The position numbers and the translations under genes were made by a program. DNA of 64,000 nucleotides, taken from contig NZ_FNHV01000032.1 of the NCBI RefSeq assembly GCF_900103585.1, positions 1 to 64,000 of the forward strand, given 5' to 3'. Positions within the stretch are counted from its first letter, which is position 1. Every line of letters begins with the position of its first letter. The notes beneath the pieces were generated by a model, which was not told where the DNA came from, did not search any database, and saw only the letters and a list, made by a program, of their open reading frames with translations. The stretch comes from Streptomyces sp. cf386. GTDB taxonomy: Bacteria > Actinomycetota > Actinomycetes > Streptomycetales > Streptomycetaceae. Positions 23,501-30,543 of this stretch are shown piece after piece.

Positions 23501-25604
23501 GGGCGTGGACCTGGGCACCGAAGGGGGAGTGCACGACGACGCGCCAGTCGCCGAGTTCGTCGCGGAAGCGCTCGACGACGATCGTGCGGTCGTCCGGGAT
23601 GTGTCCGCAGGCCTCGCGCTGCTCGTCCAGGTAGGACAGGACGTTGTCGGCCGCCCATGTGTCCAATCCTGCGGCGAGCAGGCGAAGGCGGGCGTCCTCC
23701 TTGGGCAGCGAGCCGACCTCGCGCAGGAACGCGCCCACCGCACGGCCCAGTTCCAGCGGGCGGCCCAGCTGGTCGCCCTTCCAGAAGGGGAGGCGGCCCG
23801 GTACGCCTGGGGCGGGGGACACCAGGACGCGGTCGCGTGTGATGTCCTCGATGCGCCAGGAGCTGGTGCCGAGCGTGAACACGTCCCCGACGCGGGACTC
23901 GTAGACCATCTCCTCGTCGAGCTCGCCGACCCTGCCGCCGCCCTTCTTGGGGTCGGATCCGGCGAGGAAGACACCGAAGAGGCCGCGGTCCGGGATGGTG
24001 CCCCCGGAGGTGACCGCGAGGCGCTGTGCGCCGGGGCGGCCGGTGATCGTGCCGGCTACCCGGTCCCAGACCACGCGTGGGCGAAGTTCCGCGAAGGCGT
24101 CGGACGGGTAGCGGCCGGCGAGCATGTCGAGGACCGCTGTGAAGGCGGATTCGGGGAGGGAGGCGAAGGGTGCGGCCCGGCGGACCATGGTGAGGAGGTC
24201 GTCGAACTGCCAGGTGTCCATCGCCGTCATGGCGACGAGCTGCTGGGCGAGGACGTCGAGAGGGTTGGCCGGGACCTTGAGGGACTCGATGGAGCCGGTG
24301 CGCATCCGTTCGGTGACCACGGCTGCCTGGACGAGGTCGCCGCGGTACTTCGGGAACACCACGCCCGTGGAGACCGCGCCGACCTGGTGTCCCGCGCGGC
24401 CGACCCGCTGGAGGCCGGAGGCGACCGAGGGCGGGGATTCGACCTGGACCACGAGGTCCACCGCGCCCATGTCGATGCCCAGCTCGAGGCTCGACGTGGC
24501 CACCACCGCGGGGAGGCGGCCCGCCTTGAGGTCCTCCTCGACCAGGGCGCGCTGTTCCTTGGAGACCGAGCCGTGGTGGGCGCGGGCGATGACCGGGGGT
24601 GCGCCCTGGGCCGCGCCCGAGCCGCCCATGAGTTCGGCCGGGGCGTGGTGCTCGTCCAGGGGTTCGCCGGTGGCCCGTTCGTAGGCGATCTCGTTGAGGC
24701 GGTTGCAGAGGCGCTCCGCGAGGCGGCGGGAGTTGGCGAAGACGATGGTGGAGCGGTGGGACTGGACGAGGTCCGCGATGCGCTCTTCGACGTGCGGCCA
24801 GATCGAAGGGCGTTCTGCGCCTTCGCCGCCGTCGGCGACAGGGGAGCCGCCGAGCTCGCCGAGGTCCTCGACCGGGACCACGACCGAGAGGTCGAACTCC
24901 TTGCCCGACTTCGGCTGGACGATCTCCACCTTGCGGCGGGGCGAGAGGTAGCGGGCGATCTCGTCGACCGGGCGGACGGTGGCCGACAGGCCGATGCGGC
25001 GGGCCGGCTTCGGGAGGAGCTCGTCCAGTCGCTCCAGGGTGAGTGCGAGGTGGGCGCCGCGCTTGGTGCCCGCCACGGCGTGGACCTCGTCCAGGATCAC
25101 CGTCTCGATGCCGGTCAGGGCGTCGCGGGTGGCCGACGTCAGCATCAGGAAGAGGGACTCGGGGGTGGTGATCAGGATGTCCGGGGGGCGCGTGGACAGG
25201 GCTCGGCGCTCTGCGGCGGGGGTGTCGCCCGAGCGGATGCCCACCTTTACTTCGGGTTCGGGCAGGCCGAGGCGTACGGATTCCTGGCGGATGCCGGTCA
25301 GAGGGCTGCGGAGGTTGCGTTCCACATCCACGGCCAGTGCCTTGAGCGGGGAGACGTAGAGGACGCGGCAGCGTTTCCTGGGGTCGGCCGGTGGGGGTGT
25401 GGAGGCGAGCTGGTCGAGGGCGGCGAGGAAGGCGGCCAGGGTCTTGCCGGAGCCGGTGGGGGCGACCACCAGCACGTCCGAGCCCTCGCGGATGGCCTGC
25501 CACGCGCCCGCCTGGGCCGCGGTGGGCGCGGAGAAGGCGCCCGCGAACCAGCCGCGGGTTGCGGGGGAGAAGCCGGCTAGGGCTCGGTGTGCGTTGCTGA
25601 CCAT
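20541..25604 (-). CDS. lhr: Lhr-type superfamily 2 ATP-dependent helicase
   Basis: The 1687-aa 3'-5' DNA helicase is of the Lhr ('large helicase-related') family. Motifs: Walker A 'VVAPTGSGKTLAAF' (about 46-58), DEVH box 'VILDEVHAVAGTKRG', motif III 'GLSATVRPVDEIA', motifs IV-VI 'TIVFANSRRLAERL', 'ATSSLELGIDMGAVDLVVQVESP', 'GLQRVGRAGHQ', then the winged-helix and C-terminal Lhr domains. A disordered insert of about 140 residues rich in Tyr/Gly/Pro/Asp (coding 20960-21370) interrupts the C-terminal part. Mycobacterial Lhr is reported to be induced by mitomycin C. ATG 25604 has no ribosome binding site but is placed exactly 7 nt after a -10, supporting a leaderless start here. Confidence 0.93.
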   Translation of the reverse strand: MVSNAHRALAGFSPATRGWFAGAFSAPTAAQAGAWQAIREGSDVLVVAPTGSGKTLAAFLAALDQLASTPPPADPRKRCRVLYVSPLKALAVDVERNLRSPLTGIRQESVRLGLPEPEVKVGIRSGDTPAAERRALSTRPPDILITTPESLFLMLTSATRDALTGIETVILDEVHAVAGTKRGAHLALTLERLDELLPKPARRIGLSATVRPVDEIARYLSPRRKVEIVQPKSGKEFDLSVVVPVEDLGELGGSPVADGGEGAERPSIWPHVEERIADLVQSHRSTIVFANSRRLAERLCNRLNEIAYERATGEPLDEHHAPAELMGGSGAAQGAPPVIARAHHGSVSKEQRALVEEDLKAGRLPAVVATSSLELGIDMGAVDLVVQVESPPSVASGLQRVGRAGHQVGAVSTGVVFPKYRGDLVQAAVVTERMRTGSIESLKVPANPLDVLAQQLVAMTAMDTWQFDDLLTMVRRAAPFASLPESAFTAVLDMLAGRYPSDAFAELRPRVVWDRVAGTITGRPGAQRLAVTSGGTIPDRGLFGVFLAGSDPKKGGGRVGELDEEMVYESRVGDVFTLGTSSWRIEDITRDRVLVSPAPGVPGRLPFWKGDQLGRPLELGRAVGAFLREVGSLPKEDARLRLLAAGLDTWAADNVLSYLDEQREACGHIPDDRTIVVERFRDELGDWRVVVHSPFGAQVHAPWALALGAKLSERYGMDAQVMHADDGIVLRLPDADLMGLDLLDQEPRKAGAEYDADQAPVGAADVVFDKGDVDQIVTDQVGGSALFASRFRECAARALLLPRRNPGKRTPLWQQRQRAAQLLQVASEFGSFPIVLEAVRECLQDVFDVPGLTELMGDLEARKVRLVEVTTPEPSPFARSLLFGYVAQFLYEGDSPLAERRAAALSLDSRLLAELLGQAELRELLDAEVLTELERELQWLTEDRRIKDVEGVADILRLLGPLTDAELAERGAEPHWAQELAGARRAIKVRIAGTDHWAAIEDAGRLRDALGTALPVGIPEAFTEPVKDPLGDLLARYARTHGPFTSTTAAARFGLGVAVTEGALQRLAAGGRVVQGEFHPAGIGQEWCDATVLRRLRRRSLAALRHELEPVPPTALAQFLPQWQHIGKGHGLRGVDGLVRAIEQLQGASVPASALEKLVLPSRVANYTPAMLDELTSAGEVVWAGAGSLPGKDGWVSLYMADAAPLLLPQPHPLEPTALHQSVLDALSGGYGLFFRQIADQIRATTHPDATDPQLADALWELAWSGRLTNDTLAPMRSLLGSGRTAGSTAHRAKRTVPRGRYGSLTAAARPASRTGPPTVAGRWALLPAHEADPTVRAHALARTLLDRHGVVTRGAVSAEGVEGGFSATYRILSAFEDSGQARRGYIVEGLGAAQFAMDGAVDRLRAVANARERGDTLPGPSTPDTYGAPGPDGSHGSYRSDSLGTTGDFGASDGSTPSAPDQGNPFRYDAPDSAAPYNTPESATSYGTPDTAPTYDIPDLDHDFLDAHLGPGDYVSPRDLAPQTGRRTPQSPAWHNGGTPYGSGPGFAPRHGRPAADTRAVVLAAADPANAYGAALAWPEPPTGAGHKPGRKAGSLVVLVDGELTLYMERGGKTLLAWPSTPDNEPTDDPRLHTAAEALASAARAGSLGTVTVERVNGASALTSPIGTLLEGAGFIATPRGLRLRA

Positions 25605-25610
25605 GCGTCC

Positions 25611-25633
25611 ATCCTGCACCCGGGTACTGACAA
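25611..25633 (-). promoter_or_regulatory. DNA-damage-type (PafBC-like) promoter of lhr
   Basis: Minus strand TTGTCAGTACC (25633-25623), CGGGTG spacer (25622-25617), CAGGAT (25616-25611), then 6 nt to ATG 25604. The first eight bases and the 6-nt spacing match the RecA-independent damage promoter TTGTCRGTGGC-N6-TAGRnT. Transcription would start at or beside the ATG. Confidence 0.7.
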
Positions 25634-25729
25634 TGGGGCTGAGCTGGGGAAATGTCTTCGGCCTGGGGGTTTGGTGGGGGTGCGGGCCTGTGGGCCTACA
25701 GCCCTCGGCGTCTGGCGGAGAATTGACCC

Positions 25730-26580
25730 ATGGCAGGTTCAGCGGAGCGGGCGCGGCACTGGCAGTACGCCGAGTTGCCCGGTGTCGATCTGCTGCGGGC
25801 CCGGTACATCCGGAAGACGTTCGTGCGGCACACCCATGAGAACTTTGTGATCGCCGCCATCGCGGATGGTGTGGAGGTCTTTCACTGTCGGGGCACCGAT
25901 CAGTACGCGGGGCCGGTGCGCTTGCGTTGGTCAATCCGGATACGGCGCATACGGGGCGGGCGGGGGTTCCTGAGGGGTGGCAGTACGGGGCCGTGTATCC
26001 GTCGCCGGAGGTGGTGGCGGAGATCGCGGCCGAGACCACCTCGATCAGCGGGACACCGGGGTTCGTCAGGCCGGTTCTGGATGATCCGTACACCGTGGGT
26101 CTGGTGCATCAAGTGCTGCGTGCCGCCGACGAGGGGAACGCGCTGGCTGCCGACACGTTGCTTCGCGTGGCCGTGACGCGGCTGCTGCGGTTGAACGGCG
26201 GGGCTCTGCCGCAGCGGGAGGTGCGGACCGCGGGGGCTCGGATCGCGGTACGCGCGCGTGGGGTGTTGGAGGAGCGGATGGCCAAGCCGCCGAGTCTGGA
26301 GAGGCTGGCCTCCGATCTCGGTACCGGGCCGTTCGCCTTGCTGCGGGCGTTTCGGGACCTGTACGGGATGCCGCCGCACACCTGGCTCACCGATGCGCGG
26401 ATACGGCGGGCTCGGCAGCTGTTGGACGCGGGGGGCTCGCCGGCGGAGGCCGCCATCGCCGTGGGGTTCACCGACCAGCCGCATCTGAACCGGCATTTCA
26501 CCAGGATCGTCGGCGTACCGCCGGGGGCCTATCAGCGGGAGCGCAAGAACGTACAAGACGCCTGGCAGGGGCTTTCGTAG
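25730..26580 (+). pseudogene. AraC-family regulator broken by a one-base frameshift
   Basis: Two overlapping frames together spell one AraC-type regulator. The N-terminal sensor half starts at ATG 25730 (MAGSAERARHWQYAELPGVDLLRARYIRKTFVRHTHENF...GTDQYAGP). The rest, including both C-terminal HTH motifs ('SLERLASDLGTGPFALLRAFRDLYGMPPHTWL' and 'PAEAAIAVGFTDQPHLNRHFTRIVGVPPGAYQ'), is in another frame ending at 26580. The switch lies at about 25911-25917. Adding one G to the CCGGTG there would restore 'GPGALALVNPD' and a 283-aa protein; the present 851-nt span is one short of a multiple of three. It is a recent inactivation or a sequencing error. Such regulators often control the adjacent azlCD exporter. 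Confidence 0.88.
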
Positions 26581-26590
26581 CGTCGCAGGC

Positions 26591-27322
26591 GTGGCAGAAC
26601 AGAAAACTCTCGCAGACCTCCGCGCCGCCGGAGGCAAGCCCGACGCGGCTGTCGTACGGGACGCCTTGGGCGTTGGAGTCGCCGTCGGGCTGTCCGGGTT
26701 CGCCTTCGGGGTGACGTCGGCGGGCAGTGGCCTCACGCTCTTGCAGACCTGTGCGCTCAGCCTGCTGGTGTTCACGGGAGCGTCGCAGTTCGCGCTCGTG
26801 GGGGCGCTCGCGGCAGGCGGCACCCCGTTGACCGCGGCTGCGGGCGCCTTCTTCCTGGGGGTGCGCAACGCGTTCTACGGGCTGCGGTTGTCGCAATTGC
26901 TCAGCCTCCCGCGCGCGGTGCGGCCGTTCGCCGCGCAGTGGGTGATCGACGAGACCGCCGCTGTCGCGCTGGCGCAGCCGACGCGGCGCAGTGCGCGCAT
27001 CGGGTTCGTGGTGACAGGGCTGAGCTTGTACGTGCTGTGGAATCTCACGACGTTGCTCGGGGGGCTGGGCGCCGAGGCCATCGGCGACACCGATGCCTGG
27101 GGGCTCGACGCGGCCGGGCCCGCCGTGTTCCTGGCGTTGCTCGCGCCGATGCTGAAGTCCGCGACCGAACGGGCCGTCGCCGGTCTGGCCGTGGTTCTGG
27201 GGCTCGGGTTGTTGCCGGTGCTGCCCGCTGGTGTGCCCGTTCTGGTCGCCGCCCTCGCGGCGCCGGTCGTGCTGTGGGCCGAGGGGCGTCGTAGGGGAGA
27301 CACGCGGGAGGGAGAGCTGTGA
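26591..27322 (+). CDS. azlC: AzlC-family branched-chain amino acid exporter, large subunit
   Basis: The 243-aa integral membrane protein has about six to seven helices and the AzlC signature ('VGLSGFAFGVTSAGSGLTLLQTCALSLLVFTGASQFALVGALAAGG'). AzlC and AzlD form an exporter for branched-chain amino acids or analogues. GTG 26591 starts 10 nt after the AraC stop, with only a weak GCAGG upstream. The stop overlaps the azlD start by 4 bases. The gene is intact even though the adjacent AraC-type regulator is frameshifted. Confidence 0.9.
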   Translation: MAEQKTLADLRAAGGKPDAAVVRDALGVGVAVGLSGFAFGVTSAGSGLTLLQTCALSLLVFTGASQFALVGALAAGGTPLTAAAGAFFLGVRNAFYGLRLSQLLSLPRAVRPFAAQWVIDETAAVALAQPTRRSARIGFVVTGLSLYVLWNLTTLLGGLGAEAIGDTDAWGLDAAGPAVFLALLAPMLKSATERAVAGLAVVLGLGLLPVLPAGVPVLVAALAAPVVLWAEGRRRGDTREGEL

Positions 27323-27627
27323 GCATCTGGATGGCGATCGGCGTCACCGCTCTCGGTTGTTACGCAGTCAAGCTGGTCGGGCTGCTCGTGCCCGCAGGGG
27401 CTCTTGAGAAGCCTCTCGTTCGGCGTCTTGCCGCCCTGTTGCCCGTCGCCCTCCTTGCCGCTCTCACGGCTCAGCAGACGTTCGGCGACGGGCATGCGCT
27501 GGTGCTGGACGCGAGGGCGGCCGGAGTCGCTGCGGCTGCCGTGGTGCTCGTTCTGCGGGCCCCGTTCCTGCTTGTCGTCGCGGCGGCCGTGGTGGTGACG
27601 GCCGGGGTGCGGGCCATGGGCGGGTGA
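27319..27627 (+). CDS. azlD: AzlD-family branched-chain amino acid exporter, small subunit
   Basis: The 102-aa protein is almost entirely hydrophobic with three to four predicted helices, typical of AzlD ('IWMAIGVTALGCYAVKLVGLLVP'). The GTG start overlaps the azlC stop (GTGA) and GGGAGGGAGAG lies just upstream, so the two subunits are translationally coupled. It ends 7 bp before the stop of the convergent gene at 27634, leaving almost no room for a terminator. Confidence 0.88.
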   Translation: MSIWMAIGVTALGCYAVKLVGLLVPAGALEKPLVRRLAALLPVALLAALTAQQTFGDGHALVLDARAAGVAAAAVVLVLRAPFLLVVAAAVVVTAGVRAMGG

Positions 27628-27633
27628 GGCGGG

Positions 27634-28575
27634 TCAGCCGATGTGGCGGCCGTATGCCCTGAGGGTGCGCAACGCCTCGATCGTCACCATGGGGCGTGCC
27701 TCGAGGGCGGTGCCCGGTGCCCACTGGCGCCAGACGATGGGCCAGCCGCCGTCCTCCTGCTGCTCGCCCGCCAGGTGGTCGAGGGAGCGGTTCATCTCGT
27801 CGTCCGTGAACCACGCGCGCGCGAGGGAACGCGGTGTCCTCGCGTAGTGGTGCGGGAAGTGGTGCTCGCCGGGGGCGTAGCCGGCGGGGACGGGGTACGC
27901 GTCGAGGTTGTCCGGCTCCAGTACCGCCAGGCACTGCTCGCGCACCAGGCGGCCCAGTCGGTCGGCGGCCGTCTCCGCGCGCGTGCGGTCGGGAGCGGAG
28001 TCCAGGAAGGCCACGGCGGCCTCGATCTCGTAGGGATGGGACTTCTCCAGGGACTCGACCGCCTGCCAGCAGAAGTCCGTGGCTCGGAACAGCCAGGCGT
28101 GCCACACCTCGTTGCGGTGCAGGACGCCGACCACCGGCCCGGTGGCCAGGAGCGCGCTGGGTGGGTCGTCCACGATCGGCAGGAAAGGAGCCGCGGGGTA
28201 GCCGCGCTGGCTGGGGTGGATCGCCGGGAGGGCGCCGTCCGGCGTGGCGACCGAGGTGAGGTAGCGGCACACACGGTCCACGCGCTGTCCGCCGCAGCGT
28301 TCGATGGCGTCCAGGATGTGCAGTGCGTGACCGGTGTGCAGCGGCTGGCTGACCGGGCCGCGCAGATCGGGTTCCAGTGCGTGGCCGTACCCGCCGTCCT
28401 CGTTGCGGTAGGCGTCCAGCGCGGTCTCCACCGGGTCGGCGGCGCCGTTCAGGAAGTGGTACGCGAAGAGGCGCTGTTCCAGTACGCGCGCGGTGAGCCA
28501 GACGAACTGCTCGGCGCGGAAGAGCGGAGAGTGCGCCGGGGGCGTCGGGGGGAGGGGGGCTCCTGTTTCGGCCAT
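27634..28575 (-). CDS. Prenyltransferase/terpenoid-cyclase-fold (alpha-toroid) protein, function unknown
   Basis: The 313-aa soluble protein has two QW-like repeats, 'YRNEDGGYGHALEPDLRGPV' (about 56-75) and 'GEQQEDGGWPIVWRQWAPG' (about 275-293), with helical stretches between. This suggests the alpha-alpha toroid fold of squalene cyclases and protein prenyltransferases. The DxDD/QxDD cyclase acid is not evident, so cyclase activity is doubtful. The gene is monocistronic, convergent with azlD and divergent from the DUF3046 gene across 80 bp. I give no specific function. Confidence 0.75.
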   Translation of the reverse strand: MAETGAPLPPTPPAHSPLFRAEQFVWLTARVLEQRLFAYHFLNGAADPVETALDAYRNEDGGYGHALEPDLRGPVSQPLHTGHALHILDAIERCGGQRVDRVCRYLTSVATPDGALPAIHPSQRGYPAAPFLPIVDDPPSALLATGPVVGVLHRNEVWHAWLFRATDFCWQAVESLEKSHPYEIEAAVAFLDSAPDRTRAETAADRLGRLVREQCLAVLEPDNLDAYPVPAGYAPGEHHFPHHYARTPRSLARAWFTDDEMNRSLDHLAGEQQEDGGWPIVWRQWAPGTALEARPMVTIEALRTLRAYGRHIG

Positions 28576-28655
28576 GCGACAGACCGTAGGGCGGAAAGCG
28601 GTCTCGGCAAGCGGTCCCGGCGCAGGCCCACTCTCAGGGGCGGGATACTGGACGC

Positions 28656-28850
28656 ATGCGGTTGACGGTCTTCTGGGAGCGGATGGCGGCCCACTTCGGT
28701 CCGGGGTACGCCGACACCTTCGCGCGCGACCACGTGATGGCGGAGCTCGGCGGGCGCACGGTGCACGAGGCGCTGAACTCCGGTTGGGAGGCCAAGGACG
28801 TATGGCGTGTGGTCTGCGCCGTCATGAACGTTCCGGGGGAGAAGCGTTGA
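28656..28850 (+). CDS. DUF3046 family protein
   Basis: The 64-aa protein matches the small actinobacterial DUF3046 family ('MRLTVFWERMAAHFGPGYADTFARDHVMAELGGRTVHEALNSGWEAKDVWRVVCAVMNVP'), which is regularly found just upstream of recA. Its role is unknown. ATG 28656 lacks a ribosome binding site; GATACT lies 6 nt upstream, compatible with a leaderless start. The size is full for the family. Confidence 0.88.
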   Translation: MRLTVFWERMAAHFGPGYADTFARDHVMAELGGRTVHEALNSGWEAKDVWRVVCAVMNVPGEKR

Positions 28851-28881
28851 CCGGTCACGAAGATCGCAGGACGGGAGCCGG

Positions 28882-28904
28882 TTGTCGGTGGCGTGGGCGA
28901 GACT
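28882..28904 (+). promoter_or_regulatory. DNA-damage-type (PafBC-like) promoter before the AI-2E gene
   Basis: TTGTCGGTGGC (28882-28892) matches the recA-type motif at every position. It is followed by a 6-nt spacer and GAGACT (28899-28904), a -10 with one deviation (G for T). GTG 28911 is 6 nt further on, at the expected transcription start, which suggests a leaderless mRNA. Confidence 0.65.
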
Positions 28905-28910
28905 TGCTCC

Positions 28911-30185
28911 GTGGCACGCACTGACGAGACCGGGCAGCCCGCCCGGCACGAATCCCCGTTCGGCACGACGCCGCCCACCCCGCCGCCGGGCGAAGGCGCC
29001 GCCGGGCCGGACGCCCGCATGCCTCGTTGGCTCCCGCGCGCCATGGTGCTCGCGCTGGCGCTCGTCGGTGTGTTCCAGCTGGGCAGCTGGGCCTTTCACC
29101 AGCTCACCGGGCTGCTGATCAACATCCTCATCGCGTTCTTCCTGGCCCTGGCCATCGAGCCGGCGGTGAGCTGGATGGCCTCGCGCGGCATGCGCCGAGG
29201 CCTGGCCACCGGCATCGTCTTCCTCGCCGTGATCGTGGTGTCCGCCGGGTTCGTGACGCTGCTGGGGTCCATGCTCGCGGGCCAGATCATCAAGATCGTC
29301 GAGGACTTTCCGAACTACCTCGACTCCGTCATCAACTGGATCAACGCACACTTCCACACCGAGCTGCGCCGCGTGGACGTCCAGGAGGGCCTGCTCCGCT
29401 CCGACTGGCTGCGTAACTATGTGCAGAACAGCGCCACCGGCGTCCTGGACGTGTCCGCCCAGGTCCTCGGCGGACTGTTCCAGCTGCTGACGATCACGCT
29501 GTTCTCGTTCTACTTCGCCGCGGACGGCCCGCGACTGCGCCGAGCCCTGTGCTCCGTGCTGCCGCCCGCCCGGCAGGCCGAGGTGCTGCGCGCGTGGGAG
29601 ATCGCCGTCAACAAGACCGGCGGCTACTTGTACTCGCGCGGTCTGATGGCGCTGATCTCCGGCATAGCCCACTACATCCTGCTGGAGAGCCTGGATGTGC
29701 CGTATGCGCCCGTGCTGGCCGTGTGGGTCGGTCTGGTCTCGCAGTTCATCCCAACCATCGGCACCTATCTCGCGGGCGCCCTGCCCATGCTGATCGCGTT
29801 CACGGTCGACCCCTGGTACGCGCTGTGGGTGCTGATCTTCGTCGTGGTCTACCAGCAGTTCGAGAACTATGTGCTGCAGCCCAAGCTGACCTCGAAGACC
29901 GTGGACATCCACCCGGCGGTCGCCTTCGGTTCGGTCATCGCGGGTACCGCCCTCCTCGGTGCGGTGGGCGCGCTGATCGCCATTCCCGCTGTCGCCACGC
30001 TGCAGGCGTTCCTGGGGGCGTATGTGAAGCGGTACGACGTCACGGACGACCCCCGGGTCCACGGGCACCGGGGACGGGGAGCAGGGCGGGGCCTGGTCAA
30101 GCGCGTGCGTGCGCTGTGGGACCGGCGGCCCGGATCGGCGAAGCCGAGGTCGGAGTCGGGGAGTTCCGGGGAGAGCTCCACCTGA
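28911..30185 (+). CDS. AI-2E family transporter
   Basis: The 424-aa membrane protein of the AI-2E/PerM (UPF0118) family has a hydrophilic N-terminal tail of about 35 residues and about eight membrane helices. Family landmarks include 'LLINILIAFFLALAIEPAV' and 'SQFIPTIGTYLAGALPMLIAF', with a Ser/Arg-rich C-terminal tail. Substrates are varied in this family (autoinducer-2, Na+/H+ exchange), so transport of AI-2 should not be assumed. GTG 28911 (ARTDETGQP...) is chosen because it lies at the predicted transcription start of the damage-type promoter; GTG 28893 in the same frame would fall inside the promoter spacer. It precedes recA by 358 bp. Confidence 0.82.
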   Translation: MARTDETGQPARHESPFGTTPPTPPPGEGAAGPDARMPRWLPRAMVLALALVGVFQLGSWAFHQLTGLLINILIAFFLALAIEPAVSWMASRGMRRGLATGIVFLAVIVVSAGFVTLLGSMLAGQIIKIVEDFPNYLDSVINWINAHFHTELRRVDVQEGLLRSDWLRNYVQNSATGVLDVSAQVLGGLFQLLTITLFSFYFAADGPRLRRALCSVLPPARQAEVLRAWEIAVNKTGGYLYSRGLMALISGIAHYILLESLDVPYAPVLAVWVGLVSQFIPTIGTYLAGALPMLIAFTVDPWYALWVLIFVVVYQQFENYVLQPKLTSKTVDIHPAVAFGSVIAGTALLGAVGALIAIPAVATLQAFLGAYVKRYDVTDDPRVHGHRGRGAGRGLVKRVRALWDRRPGSAKPRSESGSSGESST

Positions 30186-30367
30186 GGCGAGGCCGACGAA
30201 GGCCACGACGATCTTGACGACAACGACGGGCATGACTGGCACGGCGGACAGCCGTGAGAACGGTGTGCAGTCCGACTCGGAGCGGACGGTCGGCCGGGAA
30301 TCCGGGGCGGTGTCGGGCCCCGAACCCAGTCTCGTAGGTGTCACGTGGTGCGCTTGACACGAAAATC

Positions 30368-30379
30368 GAACATCCATTC
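30368..30379 (+). promoter_or_regulatory. SOS (LexA) box upstream of recA
   Basis: CGAACATCCATTCTC contains GAAC-N4-ATTC, one mismatch from the Gram-positive LexA consensus GAAC-N4-GTTC. It lies about 165 bp before the recA ATG in the intergenic region 30186-30543. A degenerate Cheo-type box of this form is described for Streptomyces recA genes. Confidence 0.65.
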
Positions 30380-30477
30380 TCATGGAGGCTCCGGCAAGGC
30401 TCCCGGCGGGCATTTCGCCACGGTTTCGACTGAGAAGTGCCCGAGTTATCCACAGGCCGGACGGGCGTCGGGGCGCA

Positions 30478-30500
30478 TTGTCAGTGGCAGGCGTTAGCGT
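30478..30500 (+). promoter_or_regulatory. recA promoter of the actinobacterial DNA-damage type
   Basis: TTGTCAGTGGC (30478-30488), AGGCGT spacer and TAGCGT (30495-30500) match the RecA/LexA-independent promoter TTGTCRGTGGC-N6-TAGnnT described for Streptomyces and mycobacterial recA (PafBC-dependent in mycobacteria). The predicted start is about 30507-30508, where a GTG in frame with recA occurs. Confidence 0.85.
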
Positions 30501-30543
30501 CTTTGACGTGAAGCGATCGACTCAAGCAAACCGGGTGGAACCC

